Positions 46,665-55,305 are shown, numbered from the stretch's first letter. The stretch: DNA of 64,000 nt from Eubacteriaceae bacterium ES3 (GCA_030586155.1 CP130741.1:1482680-1546679); one strand, 5' to 3'. Numbers and translations: made by a program. The notes: generated by a model from the sequence alone, not told the origin.

Positions 46665-47744
46665 TTAGTTATCGTTTATCATTTGTCCATATATTGCAGC
46701 ACCAATTGCCACAGAATGTTCAGGCTCAAATGACCGAACCTTTCCTGGGAAACGTTTTTCCATTAAATCATGAATCATGGGCATTCTGGTAGCTCCTCCC
46801 ACTAAAAGGACTGTGTCAATTTCAATGTTGCTAGCTTTCTGGAGCACATTTTCAACACAAGTCATTGTCTGGGCAACTTTATCTGAAGTAAGATTTTCAA
46901 ATTCCTCTCTTGAAATATCAATAGTAGTCATTGTACCATTTACATTAATCCTAGCCCTTGCGAATTCTGCAATATTTAACTTTTTCTTTATTGTCTCAAC
47001 ACGGCTTCTGATCATCTGACGAGTCTCGACATCAATCTCGTCTGAAGTGAGTCCGTTTTCATCACAACAAGCCTGGAGAATGAAATCAAATAATCTATCT
47101 GACCAGCTTTCACCACCTAATCTATCACTGCCATCGATACAAAGAATCTGGAGTGATGGAGTCCAGCTACTGTTTTCAGTTTTGTTGACATTTTGCAGGA
47201 TAGAAATATCAAGCGAAACACTTCCAAGATCAAATACAAGAATAATTTGATTAGTTTGGTCGTGGTTGCACAGGTAGGCAAGGCCAGCAGCTGTTGGCTC
47301 TGCGATTACGCCAATTAAATTAAATCCAGCAAGTTCCGTAGCGTTTTTGAGTGCAACTTTTTTCTCTAGTCCGAAGTAGGAAGGTACTGCTACAACCACA
47401 TCTTTTACCGATTCTCCCTGTTCCTCAACCATCTGCTTTAATCTTAAAAGTATGAAAGCACTTATTTCTTCAGGAGTATAGGTCTTTCCATCGAATTCAT
47501 ACGTGCGGGTGTTAGATTGGCCAAGATCACGCTTTACGAACTGGATAACACGTTCACCATCAGTTTCTATCATTTCTTTAGCACAACTACCAATAACAAC
47601 ATTGTCAGCACTTTCAAAAAATAATGCAGTAGCAAGTTCATCGCTGCCATCTCTCAGATTACGGATTACTACTGGATATCCGTTGCTGTCCAAAGTTGCT
47701 ATACAGGCTTTCGAGTAGCCAAAATCAATTCCATAGATAGCCAT
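46665..47744 (-). CDS. NBD-only Hsp70 with degraded phosphate loops
   Basis: The 359-residue protein covers only the nucleotide-binding domain. It is closely related to the DnaK-like protein upstream (shared FFESADNVVIG, TYEFDGKTYTP, VLLVGG). Phosphate loop 1 reads IDFGYSKACI instead of IDLGTTYSCI, and loop 2 reads FDLGSVSLDIS instead of DLGGGTFDVT, so ATP hydrolysis is probably lost. It has no substrate-binding domain. It may be a regulatory pseudo-chaperone or decoy partner. The ATG at 47744 has AAGGAGGG upstream, right after an internal terminator. Confidence 0.8.
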   Translation of the reverse strand: MAIYGIDFGYSKACIATLDSNGYPVVIRNLRDGSDELATALFFESADNVVIGSCAKEMIETDGERVIQFVKRDLGQSNTRTYEFDGKTYTPEEISAFILLRLKQMVEEQGESVKDVVVAVPSYFGLEKKVALKNATELAGFNLIGVIAEPTAAGLAYLCNHDQTNQIILVFDLGSVSLDISILQNVNKTENSSWTPSLQILCIDGSDRLGGESWSDRLFDFILQACCDENGLTSDEIDVETRQMIRSRVETIKKKLNIAEFARARINVNGTMTTIDISREEFENLTSDKVAQTMTCVENVLQKASNIEIDTVLLVGGATRMPMIHDLMEKRFPGKVRSFEPEHSVAIGAAIYGQMINDN

Positions 47745-47758
47745 AAGACCCTCCTTTG

Positions 47759-47794
47759 TAAAAAAAGTGTGCCATGTGCTCGTGTTAGGCACAC
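47759..47794 (-). terminator. Internal terminator between the two Hsp70 genes
   Basis: On the minus strand GTGTGCC (47794-47788) pairs with GGCACAC (47773-47767) and is followed by TTTTTTT. It sits 15 bases after the DnaK-like stop and directly before the RBS of the NBD-only Hsp70. It should lower transcription of all 20 kb downstream or be regulated by antitermination. Confidence 0.75.
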
Positions 47795-47809
47795 CCTTTG
47801 AAACTTATA

Positions 47810-49474
47810 TTATTCAGCAGAGATACTCATCTGATTAACTGCGCTGGTAGCTGCATCAACATCGGATTCCATTCTAAGTGACGTTTCAACAATTTCACCT
47901 GTAGAAAGGTTGACTGCTTTCACATAAACACCAACTGCATCTACCTGAAAAGTCACTTCAATCGGGGAACCTTTCTTTGTATTAGGAGGCAACAGCATTT
48001 CAAGCTCGCCCAGAAGTTTAACGTTATGAGTCGGATCAGTCTGCTGAGGCTCGCCCATATTGTCAACACAAGGAGTAAGGCTGTCATCCTGAGACATATT
48101 TTCAAACGCACGGAGCACGATGTCAACCATGTTATCAGCTGCTGTATAGTAAGTCTTTACAGCCGTTGCAGGCATGATTTCGCCCATCTGAATAATATTG
48201 TCAATAATATAGTCTCCTGTTTCATTCAAAACACCAGGTCCAAAAGAACGAGGGGTCTGATCCTCAACAACGAAGAATGTGGAAAGTCCACTTCCAGCAT
48301 GGGAAACTTTTATTTCTGTCTGCTCAGAGCCTGTTCCACCTTCGGTAGTTGTACCGCCACTCATGGGTACGGACACAGGTACGTCACCTTCTGCTTCTTC
48401 AACTATCATACTTGCACAAATTGCAGCACCTTTTGCAACAGCACGATCAGGATCTTCAATCTGTACTTTGCCAGGAAATCTTGCTTCGACCGCATTACGA
48501 ATCATTGGCATAAATGTTGAGCCACCAACAAGCAGTACCGCATCAATCTCAATATTTCCAGCTTTCTGAAGAGTGTCCTCAACATAAGTCATAGTCTGCG
48601 CAACCTTATCCGATGTCAGATTCTCAAACTCTTCACGTGAAATGATAATCGTTGTCATTGCGCCATTAACATTAATCTTGACTTTAGCAGTTTCTGCATT
48701 GCTCAACTTTTTCTTGGTTGTTTCAACTCGACTTCTAATAAGCTGACGGGTCTCAATATCAATCTCATCCGGAGTAAGACCATTTTCATCACAACATGCC
48801 TGTAGAATGTGATCAAACAGATTGTCATCCCAATCCTTACCGCCAAGTTTATCGTTACCACCAGTTTTGATAACAGTAACCTTCTGAACTTCATTGCCAT
48901 CAGAGTTCATTACCAGCGACATTTTCACGATAGTAACATCGAATGTACCACCACCAAGGTCGTAAACCAAAATAGTACGTTCTTCCTGGAACTGGCGTGC
49001 ACAATAACTGAGAGCTGCTGCTGTAGGTTCATTAATCAAATTCAGAACATTCATTCCCGCAAGTTCTCCGGCCTTCTTAGTTGCGTTACGTTCTTCAAGG
49101 CCAAAATATGCAGGACAGGTAATAACAACATCATCTACCGAACCTCCCTGTTCCTCAACCATCTGTTTCAGACGGCCAAGAATAAGAACACTGATTTCAA
49201 CAGGAGTGTATGTTTTACCATCAAATTCATATGTAAGAGCATTAGGCTTACCAATCTCACGCTTTACAAACTGAACAACTCTTTTTCCATCAGTTTCAAC
49301 CATATCTTTCGCACTATTACCGATTACAACATTATCTGCACTCTCAAAAAATACTGCGGATGCAAGGGTGTCACTTGCATCTGCTTGGTTTCTAACAACT
49401 TCAGAATTGCCATTACGATCTAAAGTTGCAATACAAGAGTAAGTTGTTCCTAAATCAATACCATAAGTACTCAT
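47810..49474 (-). CDS. DnaK-like Hsp70 with short substrate-binding domain
   Basis: The 554-residue protein has all Hsp70 ATPase motifs intact: IDLGTTYSCIATLD, VYDLGGGTFDVTIVK and VLLVGGSTFMP. A Gly/Glu linker is followed by about 160 residues resembling a substrate-binding beta domain, but the long helical lid and C-terminal EEVD-like tail are missing, so it is not a housekeeping DnaK (usually about 610-640 residues). It lies 11 bases after the GrpE-like gene, giving a dedicated exchange-factor/Hsp70 pair inside the island. Confidence 0.85.
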   Translation of the reverse strand: MSTYGIDLGTTYSCIATLDRNGNSEVVRNQADASDTLASAVFFESADNVVIGNSAKDMVETDGKRVVQFVKREIGKPNALTYEFDGKTYTPVEISVLILGRLKQMVEEQGGSVDDVVITCPAYFGLEERNATKKAGELAGMNVLNLINEPTAAALSYCARQFQEERTILVYDLGGGTFDVTIVKMSLVMNSDGNEVQKVTVIKTGGNDKLGGKDWDDNLFDHILQACCDENGLTPDEIDIETRQLIRSRVETTKKKLSNAETAKVKINVNGAMTTIIISREEFENLTSDKVAQTMTYVEDTLQKAGNIEIDAVLLVGGSTFMPMIRNAVEARFPGKVQIEDPDRAVAKGAAICASMIVEEAEGDVPVSVPMSGGTTTEGGTGSEQTEIKVSHAGSGLSTFFVVEDQTPRSFGPGVLNETGDYIIDNIIQMGEIMPATAVKTYYTAADNMVDIVLRAFENMSQDDSLTPCVDNMGEPQQTDPTHNVKLLGELEMLLPPNTKKGSPIEVTFQVDAVGVYVKAVNLSTGEIVETSLRMESDVDAATSAVNQMSISAE

Positions 49475-49485
49475 ATCTATTCTCC

Positions 49486-50613
49486 TTATTCATTCGTTTG
49501 ATCTGTATCTTCTACAGTTATTTCTTTATTTTCAGCACATTCCGAAGTTGCTTCTTCGGTCACTTCTAAAGGTTCTCTTTCAGTACCAATATCAGAAGAA
49601 GTTGTACCACTAATGTTTTCTGTGATTTCATCCTCCGCCGTAGCTGCTTCTCTGGTTTTTTCTGCGCACATTGCAGTTGTGTCATTTATTTCTTTAGGAG
49701 CAATCGTAGGATCAAACACAAAGACATCCACGAATTCAGGATAGAGAACGCTCCTTCCTCTAAGAACTCCCGGCTTTCTACTTATCGCAATCGTGTTGTG
49801 CTTATCTTGAGCCGCCGTAGGAACCTTTCCAATAATCTTTGTGCTTTTTGTTTGTCGTATATCTCCAATTTCGCTACGCGTTATTTCGGCATCATAATCT
49901 GTGAGCAAATCTTCCATCTGTTCAAATAATGCGTTTAGGTTCTTTCGAGATAAATCAGAAATACCTTCGTCCTCAAGTAAACCTTGGTACTCAACATACA
50001 TTGAAGCAATTTCTTTAAAAATTGGATTAAACTGTTCACCACTCTGCTGTTCTTTCAATGCATCTATATCTTTCTGCATTCCTTGACGAACCTGGATTTG
50101 AAAGTTGGCATTTTCTCTTAAACTCTGTGCCAGCTGCCTATCATTTCTGTCCTGTTTCTCAGACACTGCAGTAATCAACGTTTCCAATTTCGCTATTTTT
50201 TCCGCAAGACCACTATCACTTAAAGGACTCACAGCTGCATTAACACCTGAAAGCATTTTTTCAATACTACATCTTGCAGAATCAATTTCAGAAAACATAA
50301 CTCGATAATCTGGATTTTTGCAAGAACTAACCTCTTGCTCCAAGTCTGCAACACTTTGATTTAATGACTTAAGCTGCTTTTCAATAGATTTCAAAAGCAA
50401 CTCCGTTGCATTTTGTGCTTCATCACAAGCACTGGGGCATGCTACTGGAACTGCTTTTGGGGCAATTTGTGCTTCCTCTGTTTGGGTTTCTTGAGCAGAA
50501 GATTCAAATACAGGTCGTGTGCCATTGCTGTCTGGAACAGATGTTGTTCTATTCGGTTTTGGATAAGTAGTACCACTTGCCATTTCTGACTTAAGCTTAT
50601 TATCTAATGCCAT
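49486..50613 (-). CDS. GrpE-like nucleotide-exchange-factor protein
   Basis: The 375-residue protein has a disordered start, a long coiled coil (residues about 70-200) and a region resembling the GrpE bundle and wing (LFEQMEDLLTDYDAEI, then HNTIAISRKPGVLRGRSVLY and PEFVDVFVFD), followed by an acidic tail. The similarity is partial and by eye. Its placement directly before the DnaK-like gene supports an exchange-factor role. An IS110 copy has been inserted 4 bases before its ATG, replacing its native SD with the GAGGAG of the IS end. Confidence 0.65.
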   Translation of the reverse strand: MALDNKLKSEMASGTTYPKPNRTTSVPDSNGTRPVFESSAQETQTEEAQIAPKAVPVACPSACDEAQNATELLLKSIEKQLKSLNQSVADLEQEVSSCKNPDYRVMFSEIDSARCSIEKMLSGVNAAVSPLSDSGLAEKIAKLETLITAVSEKQDRNDRQLAQSLRENANFQIQVRQGMQKDIDALKEQQSGEQFNPIFKEIASMYVEYQGLLEDEGISDLSRKNLNALFEQMEDLLTDYDAEITRSEIGDIRQTKSTKIIGKVPTAAQDKHNTIAISRKPGVLRGRSVLYPEFVDVFVFDPTIAPKEINDTTAMCAEKTREAATAEDEITENISGTTSSDIGTEREPLEVTEEATSECAENKEITVEDTDQTNE

Positions 50614-50626
50614 ATTTATCTCCTCG

Positions 50627-50869
50627 TATTATATAGTAGTAGTGTTTATAGTCCCTCTCCAAGGACTGTATGCTATACTTTTTGGAGATACTGTGGATTG
50701 GTTCTCATCTCCTACCACTAGATGGTTTTCGAAAGGCTCCAACCACAGGCTCTTTGTATATTTGTTAATCAGTTAGATACCGCATGACGGTTTATTTAGA
50801 ACGAGGTTACAATCGCAGGGAGTACCCGTGGGTTCCAAACAGTATTAAATTTATTCAAGGAGAACTGTT
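50627..50869 (+). ncRNA. Candidate IS110 bridge RNA region (copy 2)
   Basis: This is the same non-coding segment as in copy 1. TCATCTCC at 50705-50712 resembles the target; AGTTAG at 50771-50776 resembles the element's own right end (AATAGTTAGTCT). The two could be the target and donor loops. Ends and fold are inferred, not seen. Confidence 0.5.
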
Positions 50870-52044
50870 ATGATTTATGCAGGAATTGATGTTGCTAAAG
50901 ATAAGCATGATTGCTTTATTACTAACTCAGATGGAGAGATACTCTTTAAAGCCTTTACCATTATGAACAACCGTGATGGTTTTGATGATTTTTTTCAGAA
51001 GATTTCCTCTGTTGCAGAAGATTTAACTAAAGTAAAAGTAGGGCTGGAAGCCACAGGACATTACAGTTACAATCTTCTCGGTTATCTCGTTGATAAAGGT
51101 CTCGCCACCTATGTTATCAATCCGTTACATACCAATCTGTACAGAAAAAGTCTAAGCCTTAGACAGACGAAAACGGATAAGGTAGATGCCCGAACAATTG
51201 CTTCTATGATTATGTCTGATGTGAACTTAAAGTCCTACTCAGACACATCTTACCACAATGAAGAATTGAAGTCATTAACCCGCTATCGTTTTGATAAAGT
51301 AAAGCAACGTTCGAAACTTAAACAATCTATTTCCAGACTTGTTACAATTCTTTTCCCTGAATTGGAAAAACTTGTTCCTACTCTTCATTTAACTTCTGTT
51401 TATGCATTGCTTTCTGAATTCCCGGGTGCTAGTGCTGTTGCGTCTGCTCACCTTACGCGGCTTTCCAAACTCATTGAAACAGCCTCTAAAGGTCGATATC
51501 CAAAGATACCGCTGTTCGTTTCAGAGAAGCCGCTAGAACTTCTATTGGCTCAAATATGCCGGCTAAATCACTGGAACTAAAACACACCATTAAGCTTATT
51601 CAGGAACTTGATTGTGAAATTGATGAAATAGAATCTGAAATCAAAATCATAATTGATGAAATAAATTCTCCCATTCTTAGCATTCCTGGAATCAGTTATC
51701 GTATGGGGGCTATGATTATTGCTGAAATCGGTGATTTTAAACGCTTTGATACTCCTGACAAAATACTTGCTTATGCTGGTCTGTCGCCATCAACTTACCA
51801 ATCAGGACAACTTGATGGTGCCTATTCCCATATGGAGAAACGAGGCTCCAGATATCTTCGCTATGCATTATTTAATGCAACTAAATTTGTTTGTAACTGG
51901 GATCCAATATTTGCAGCTTATCTTGCAAAGAAACGTTCTGAAGGAAAACACTACAATGTCGCAATATCTCACGCGGCCAAAAAGCTTGTAAGAGTCATTT
52001 ACCAGTTGGAAAGATCTGGGCAAACATACATTAAATCAGCTTAG
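50870..52044 (+). pseudogene. IS110 transposase/recombinase, frameshifted
   Basis: The 391-codon gene is intact except for one lost T near 51499 (GGTCGATATCC against GGTCGATATTCC in copy 1), which splits it into 50870-51580 and 51556-52044. The DEDD start MIYAGIDVAKDKHD, cut in copy 1, is whole here, so the two copies carry complementary defects. Confidence 0.85.
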
Positions 52045-52214
52045 ATTTTTTTAATAAATATCTCTTTTTTGAGCACCTGCAAAGATGCTCTTTTTGTCAT
52101 GCAGTTTTCAATGTTCAGTTAACTCATTTTCAGTTCTTAACTTATCTGAACTGCATTTCTGCAATTCATTCAAATAATGTCAATTTAGACTTGACTTTTA
52201 ATAGTTAGTCTTTC

Positions 52215-53855
52215 TTAGCCATTAACCACGCTAGGTGGAGTAATCAGATCTGCTAATTCTCTATCTGCTAACGGCAACATCCAATCAATTGCATCTGTAA
52301 CGCCCCACGGTTCATATACACTTCCATCTGGTGCATGCCCCATAGCACTCACTGGGAAGTAATGCAGATTGGAAAACTCTGTTTCTAAGTTTTCAACTGT
52401 TGCAGATAAGCCAATATCCATTAAGAATTTTCTACACTCACAATCACGAGCCTCATCATAGCTTGTGTATCCATACTGCCCATTCTTAAATACGCTCGCA
52501 ATTTTTGCTGGTCCAATTTCTCGTTTAATTTCTTTCTCATCAGATTTTGCAATAAGAACAGCCATTGGGATAGTACATCTTGTATTTGCCTTCTTATGTC
52601 CTGTAGTCACAAGATAATTGATAAAGTTTGTAACTACGTCCTCAACCGGCATATCACTAAAGTCAGACATATCTTCACCAGAATTGATTCTATTATCACG
52701 AAGGTTTCCACTACTAAACGGATCAATCAGAAACAAAAGACCATTGCAATAGTGAAAATGCTGTTGAAGAATCTCACTCTCTGCAGTGAATCCATCAAAC
52801 ATTTCTCCTGCAATATCATAGATGGAAAACTGGCGTTTAACCCCCAAGGAACTGTTTATCAGCAATGGATACATTTGTGAATTAAGCTGTGCAGTAGCAG
52901 GACAATCAATACCGTTATACCACTCTTTCAATTCATCAAAGAAAGGCTGGTACTGATTGAAAATCTCAACTTCAAGATTTCGATTTTTTCTCAATTTCTC
53001 AAGATATTCATGAAAATATGCGGACAAAAACACTGTTTTACCCGATTTACTACCACCTATAAGCTGAAATACAACCTGTCTCGCATCAGATGCAACCAAC
53101 AGAGATCCACAATAAGGACAATACGCATCAAGTTTCGATCTTCCGTTTAGAAATGTAGACGGAATTTTATGCCCACAGGTACATTTATGTTTCCAAATTC
53201 CATAAGGACCAGGTACAAGTTTCTTGTGTATAGCTCCGCATTCAGGACACATAAACGTAGGAATTAAAAATCTGCTGTGACAAGTTGGGCAATCCGATCT
53301 GATTTTGTTTTTCAACAAATAAAGTCTGTCAATAATCCATACAATTGTGAATATGATATAGGTTAATATCATGAATACCGTGGTAACCGTTACGTGAATC
53401 AATCCAAATACTGCACAAAGAATCGTTCCAATAACGTAAATGCAGATATCAGCAATAATCAGATAAACAACTCCACCGATTGCCATAATACCACCCCAAA
53501 TACCATCACTATCACCTTTGAATTTTTTAGAAGTCTTCTCCACTTTTTTCCCAGAAACACTATTCAATTCAAAAGCCGTTTTGATTGTTCCTTTTAATTG
53601 CGCATAACCAGGACCAAAAAAATAACTACGTTTTGCTGGTTCATCACTTTTTTCCCAATCCCAACTTATAAAATTAATATTTTTCTTTACAGCAGAAACA
53701 TAATTTGTAATCGCTGAGATGAAACCAACCACAACTGCAACACCACTAATAGCAATTAGCGCTATTCCTCCGACAGGAATTACTATGTAAACAATGAACA
53801 AATATGCAAGATATATTGCAAGTCCAATTAACAATAAATAAATGATTGCTTCCAT
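52215..53855 (-). CDS. Membrane-anchored zinc-ribbon GTPase (double-GTPase-2-like)
   Basis: The 546-residue protein has N-terminal membrane helices (residues 4-50 and 120-180). A set of zinc ribbons follows at 189-250 (CPTCHSRF, CPECG, CTCGHK, CPYCG). The GTPase domain shows P-loop IGGSKSGKTVF at 266-276, switch motif YDIAGEMF at 346-353 and base motif IAKSDE at 435-440. Its fold pattern matches the soluble GTPase at 39718. As first large gene of the train and its only clear membrane protein apart from YccF, it may be the sensor at the cell envelope. Confidence 0.78.
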   Translation of the reverse strand: MEAIIYLLLIGLAIYLAYLFIVYIVIPVGGIALIAISGVAVVVGFISAITNYVSAVKKNINFISWDWEKSDEPAKRSYFFGPGYAQLKGTIKTAFELNSVSGKKVEKTSKKFKGDSDGIWGGIMAIGGVVYLIIADICIYVIGTILCAVFGLIHVTVTTVFMILTYIIFTIVWIIDRLYLLKNKIRSDCPTCHSRFLIPTFMCPECGAIHKKLVPGPYGIWKHKCTCGHKIPSTFLNGRSKLDAYCPYCGSLLVASDARQVVFQLIGGSKSGKTVFLSAYFHEYLEKLRKNRNLEVEIFNQYQPFFDELKEWYNGIDCPATAQLNSQMYPLLINSSLGVKRQFSIYDIAGEMFDGFTAESEILQQHFHYCNGLLFLIDPFSSGNLRDNRINSGEDMSDFSDMPVEDVVTNFINYLVTTGHKKANTRCTIPMAVLIAKSDEKEIKREIGPAKIASVFKNGQYGYTSYDEARDCECRKFLMDIGLSATVENLETEFSNLHYFPVSAMGHAPDGSVYEPWGVTDAIDWMLPLADRELADLITPPSVVNG

Positions 53856-53904
53856 TTCTTTTCTCCTTAATCAACCTCAATTTTAAAAAGTTTCTTGTAT
53901 TAGT

Positions 53905-54161
53905 TCAAGTAGATAAGTGTTTTTTTAAAATCATTTCCCTCGCCTTGGAATCACAAGAAAAATACGTTACCAACGCAATGCAAGTAGTCCTAGGTATTGC
54001 TCTCTTTTAGTTTCATAAGAATTATATGTTTGCCTCGAAATACCACTTCGTGAAGCGACATCCTCTTTAGAAGCGCCTATACGGGCTCTTAGCACCGGTA
54101 AGTCATTAATCAATTGTATACAGCACAACTCTTTTCTTGCGTTTAATTCCAAATTTTTCAT
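53905..54161 (-). pseudogene. XRE-type helix-turn-helix regulator, frameshifted
   Basis: The start MKNLELNARKELC lies behind AAGGAGG. A helix-turn-helix follows (LRARIGASKEDVASRSGISR, QTYNSYETK). The frame then stops early (ALRW) at 53967. Adding one A near 53997 restores REQIPRTTCIALVTYFSCDS to KKHLST at 53905, as in longer family members. If real, the island has lost its local regulator, and the operator-like palindrome at 54208 lies just upstream. Confidence 0.6.
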
Positions 54162-54207
54162 ATTTTCCTCCTTGTCGTTATTTGGCATCGTAAATAATAA
54201 TTACAAC

Positions 54208-54223
54208 GATTAGCTAGCTAATC
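54208..54223. promoter_or_regulatory. Palindromic operator-like site
   Basis: GATTAGCTAGCTAATC is a perfect 16-base palindrome 47 bases before the XRE gene start. Part of it (TTAGCTAGCT) recurs at 54981-54990. It is a candidate binding site for the XRE regulator. Confidence 0.5.
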
Positions 54224-54279
54224 TACAACAATATAATCTATCTATATTATCAAATCACAGCTAAGTAATACATTCTGAA

Positions 54280-54543
54280 TTATAACGCTTCATCCATATA
54301 CAGAGGTATAGCATATAAACCCGGACCACATCCTATATCAAGAACAGTTTGTTTTGCATTAAATTTCTGACGAAGCCACTTAACCGATTTTTCAATTGTA
54401 GTTCCCTTTTGACTTCCTGAATCGATAGTTGAATCTAAATGCTTTTTTAGGACTTCAAATGCAATATAATCATTTCTCCAAAGTGTTAAATTTCCTTCAC
54501 AAAAAGGTTTAGGTTTCTTAAAAATTTCAACATTAACTTTCAT
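54280..54543 (-). pseudogene. SAM-dependent methyltransferase, N-terminal fragment
   Basis: The 87-residue frame carries motif I (VLDIGCGPGLYAIPL) near its end and then stops after MDEAL. Methyltransferases of this type are normally 240-270 residues, so most of the catalytic domain is missing. Nothing downstream continues it. Confidence 0.65.
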
Positions 54544-54632
54544 TTAATTCCTTAACAGCACGTTTAATCAGTTCTTTCACAGCGCCTTTTATTGATGTAC
54601 AGGCATAGTTCTTTCAATATTGAATTAACAAA

Positions 54633-54659
54633 GCTGTGACTTGCATATTGCCACAGCCC
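54633..54659 (-). terminator. Terminator-like hairpin after the small peptide gene
   Basis: On the minus strand GGCTGTG and CACAGC pair around a 13-14 base loop and are followed by TTTGTT, 20 bases after the peptide stop. Confidence 0.5.
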
Positions 54660-54678
54660 TGTAGTAAGAATTAAAAAC

Positions 54679-54810
54679 CTATAAAAATCTACAATCACTC
54701 ATACGACATAGACAGCTACTTACAGTTTTGTTTGCAACAAACTTTTCAACTGCAGCTTTTTTCAGTTTCTTAGTGGCAACTTTGGAAGAAATTTTGAAAA
54801 TAATTTTCAT
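54679..54810 (-). CDS. Small Cys-containing peptide gene
   Basis: The 43-codon frame starts behind AAGGAG with 9-base spacing. It encodes a basic amphipathic front (MKIIFKISSKVATKKLKKAA) and a short tail with three cysteines (SSCLCRMSDCRFL). It has its own terminator-like hairpin. The leader-plus-Cys-core layout recalls precursor peptides, but no modifying enzyme is encoded nearby, so the function is unknown. Confidence 0.5.
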   Translation of the reverse strand: MKIIFKISSKVATKKLKKAAVEKFVANKTVSSCLCRMSDCRFL

Positions 54811-55305
54811 TTTTGACTTCTCCTTCTAAAAAAATTATAAAAAAGACAAAATTTTAAATTATCTTGTTTTATCTAAATTTTTGCATTCAAAAATTCATAT
54901 AATTTTTTTTAATTTAAATATCGACCTTTAGGGTTATGACCGCTTCCACACTAACTTGAATAATCTGACTGGAAAAATACATTAGCTAGCTCGATAAACT
55001 ACCTTTTAGTTTCTTCTGTAGGTTCACATTTAAAATTATCAAGGCCATTTAAATTTTCTAGCTTGTTGAGTAATAAATTTTAATTAAGCATTTCAGATTT
55101 AGTCATTTTCAAAGTTTCTAGATACATATCGCTACTCCTATTAATATAGTTTATTTTTATTCAGACGAGTTGAAGTTATTTTAGCAGAAATCTATGTATA
55201 GTTCAATATGTGACAAATAGTGTGGCACAAAAAATGCTAATAGGTTTAACGATTTATAATGTACGCAAGAGATTGTACTCAGAATCCATTTTCATCAACC
55301 TTTAG
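54811..55305. other. AT-rich gap with a decayed short frame
   Basis: On the minus strand AGGAG and an ATG near 55127 begin MYLETLKMTKSEMLN, then a stop, then NLLLNKLENLNGLDNFK-like sequence in the same frame. It may be a second small-peptide relic. Otherwise only AT-rich sequence up to the IS1380 end. Confidence 0.35.

Larger units (their letters stand above)
50618..52211 (+). mobile_element. IS110-family element, copy 2
   Basis: This 1594-base copy is nearly identical to copy 1 outside the IS5 insert. It lies in the 13-base gap between the membrane GTPase gene stop (52215) and the GrpE-like ATG (50613). The reconstructed target is TTTATCTTTCT, very similar to that of copy 1. The transposase is frameshifted. 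Confidence 0.88.

Noticed and set aside
43993-50613. The housekeeping grpE-dnaK-dnaJ locus
   Set aside because: The Hsp70s lack the lid, one lacks catalytic loops, one carries vWA, the J-like protein lacks HPD, and no hrcA/CIRCE element is present.
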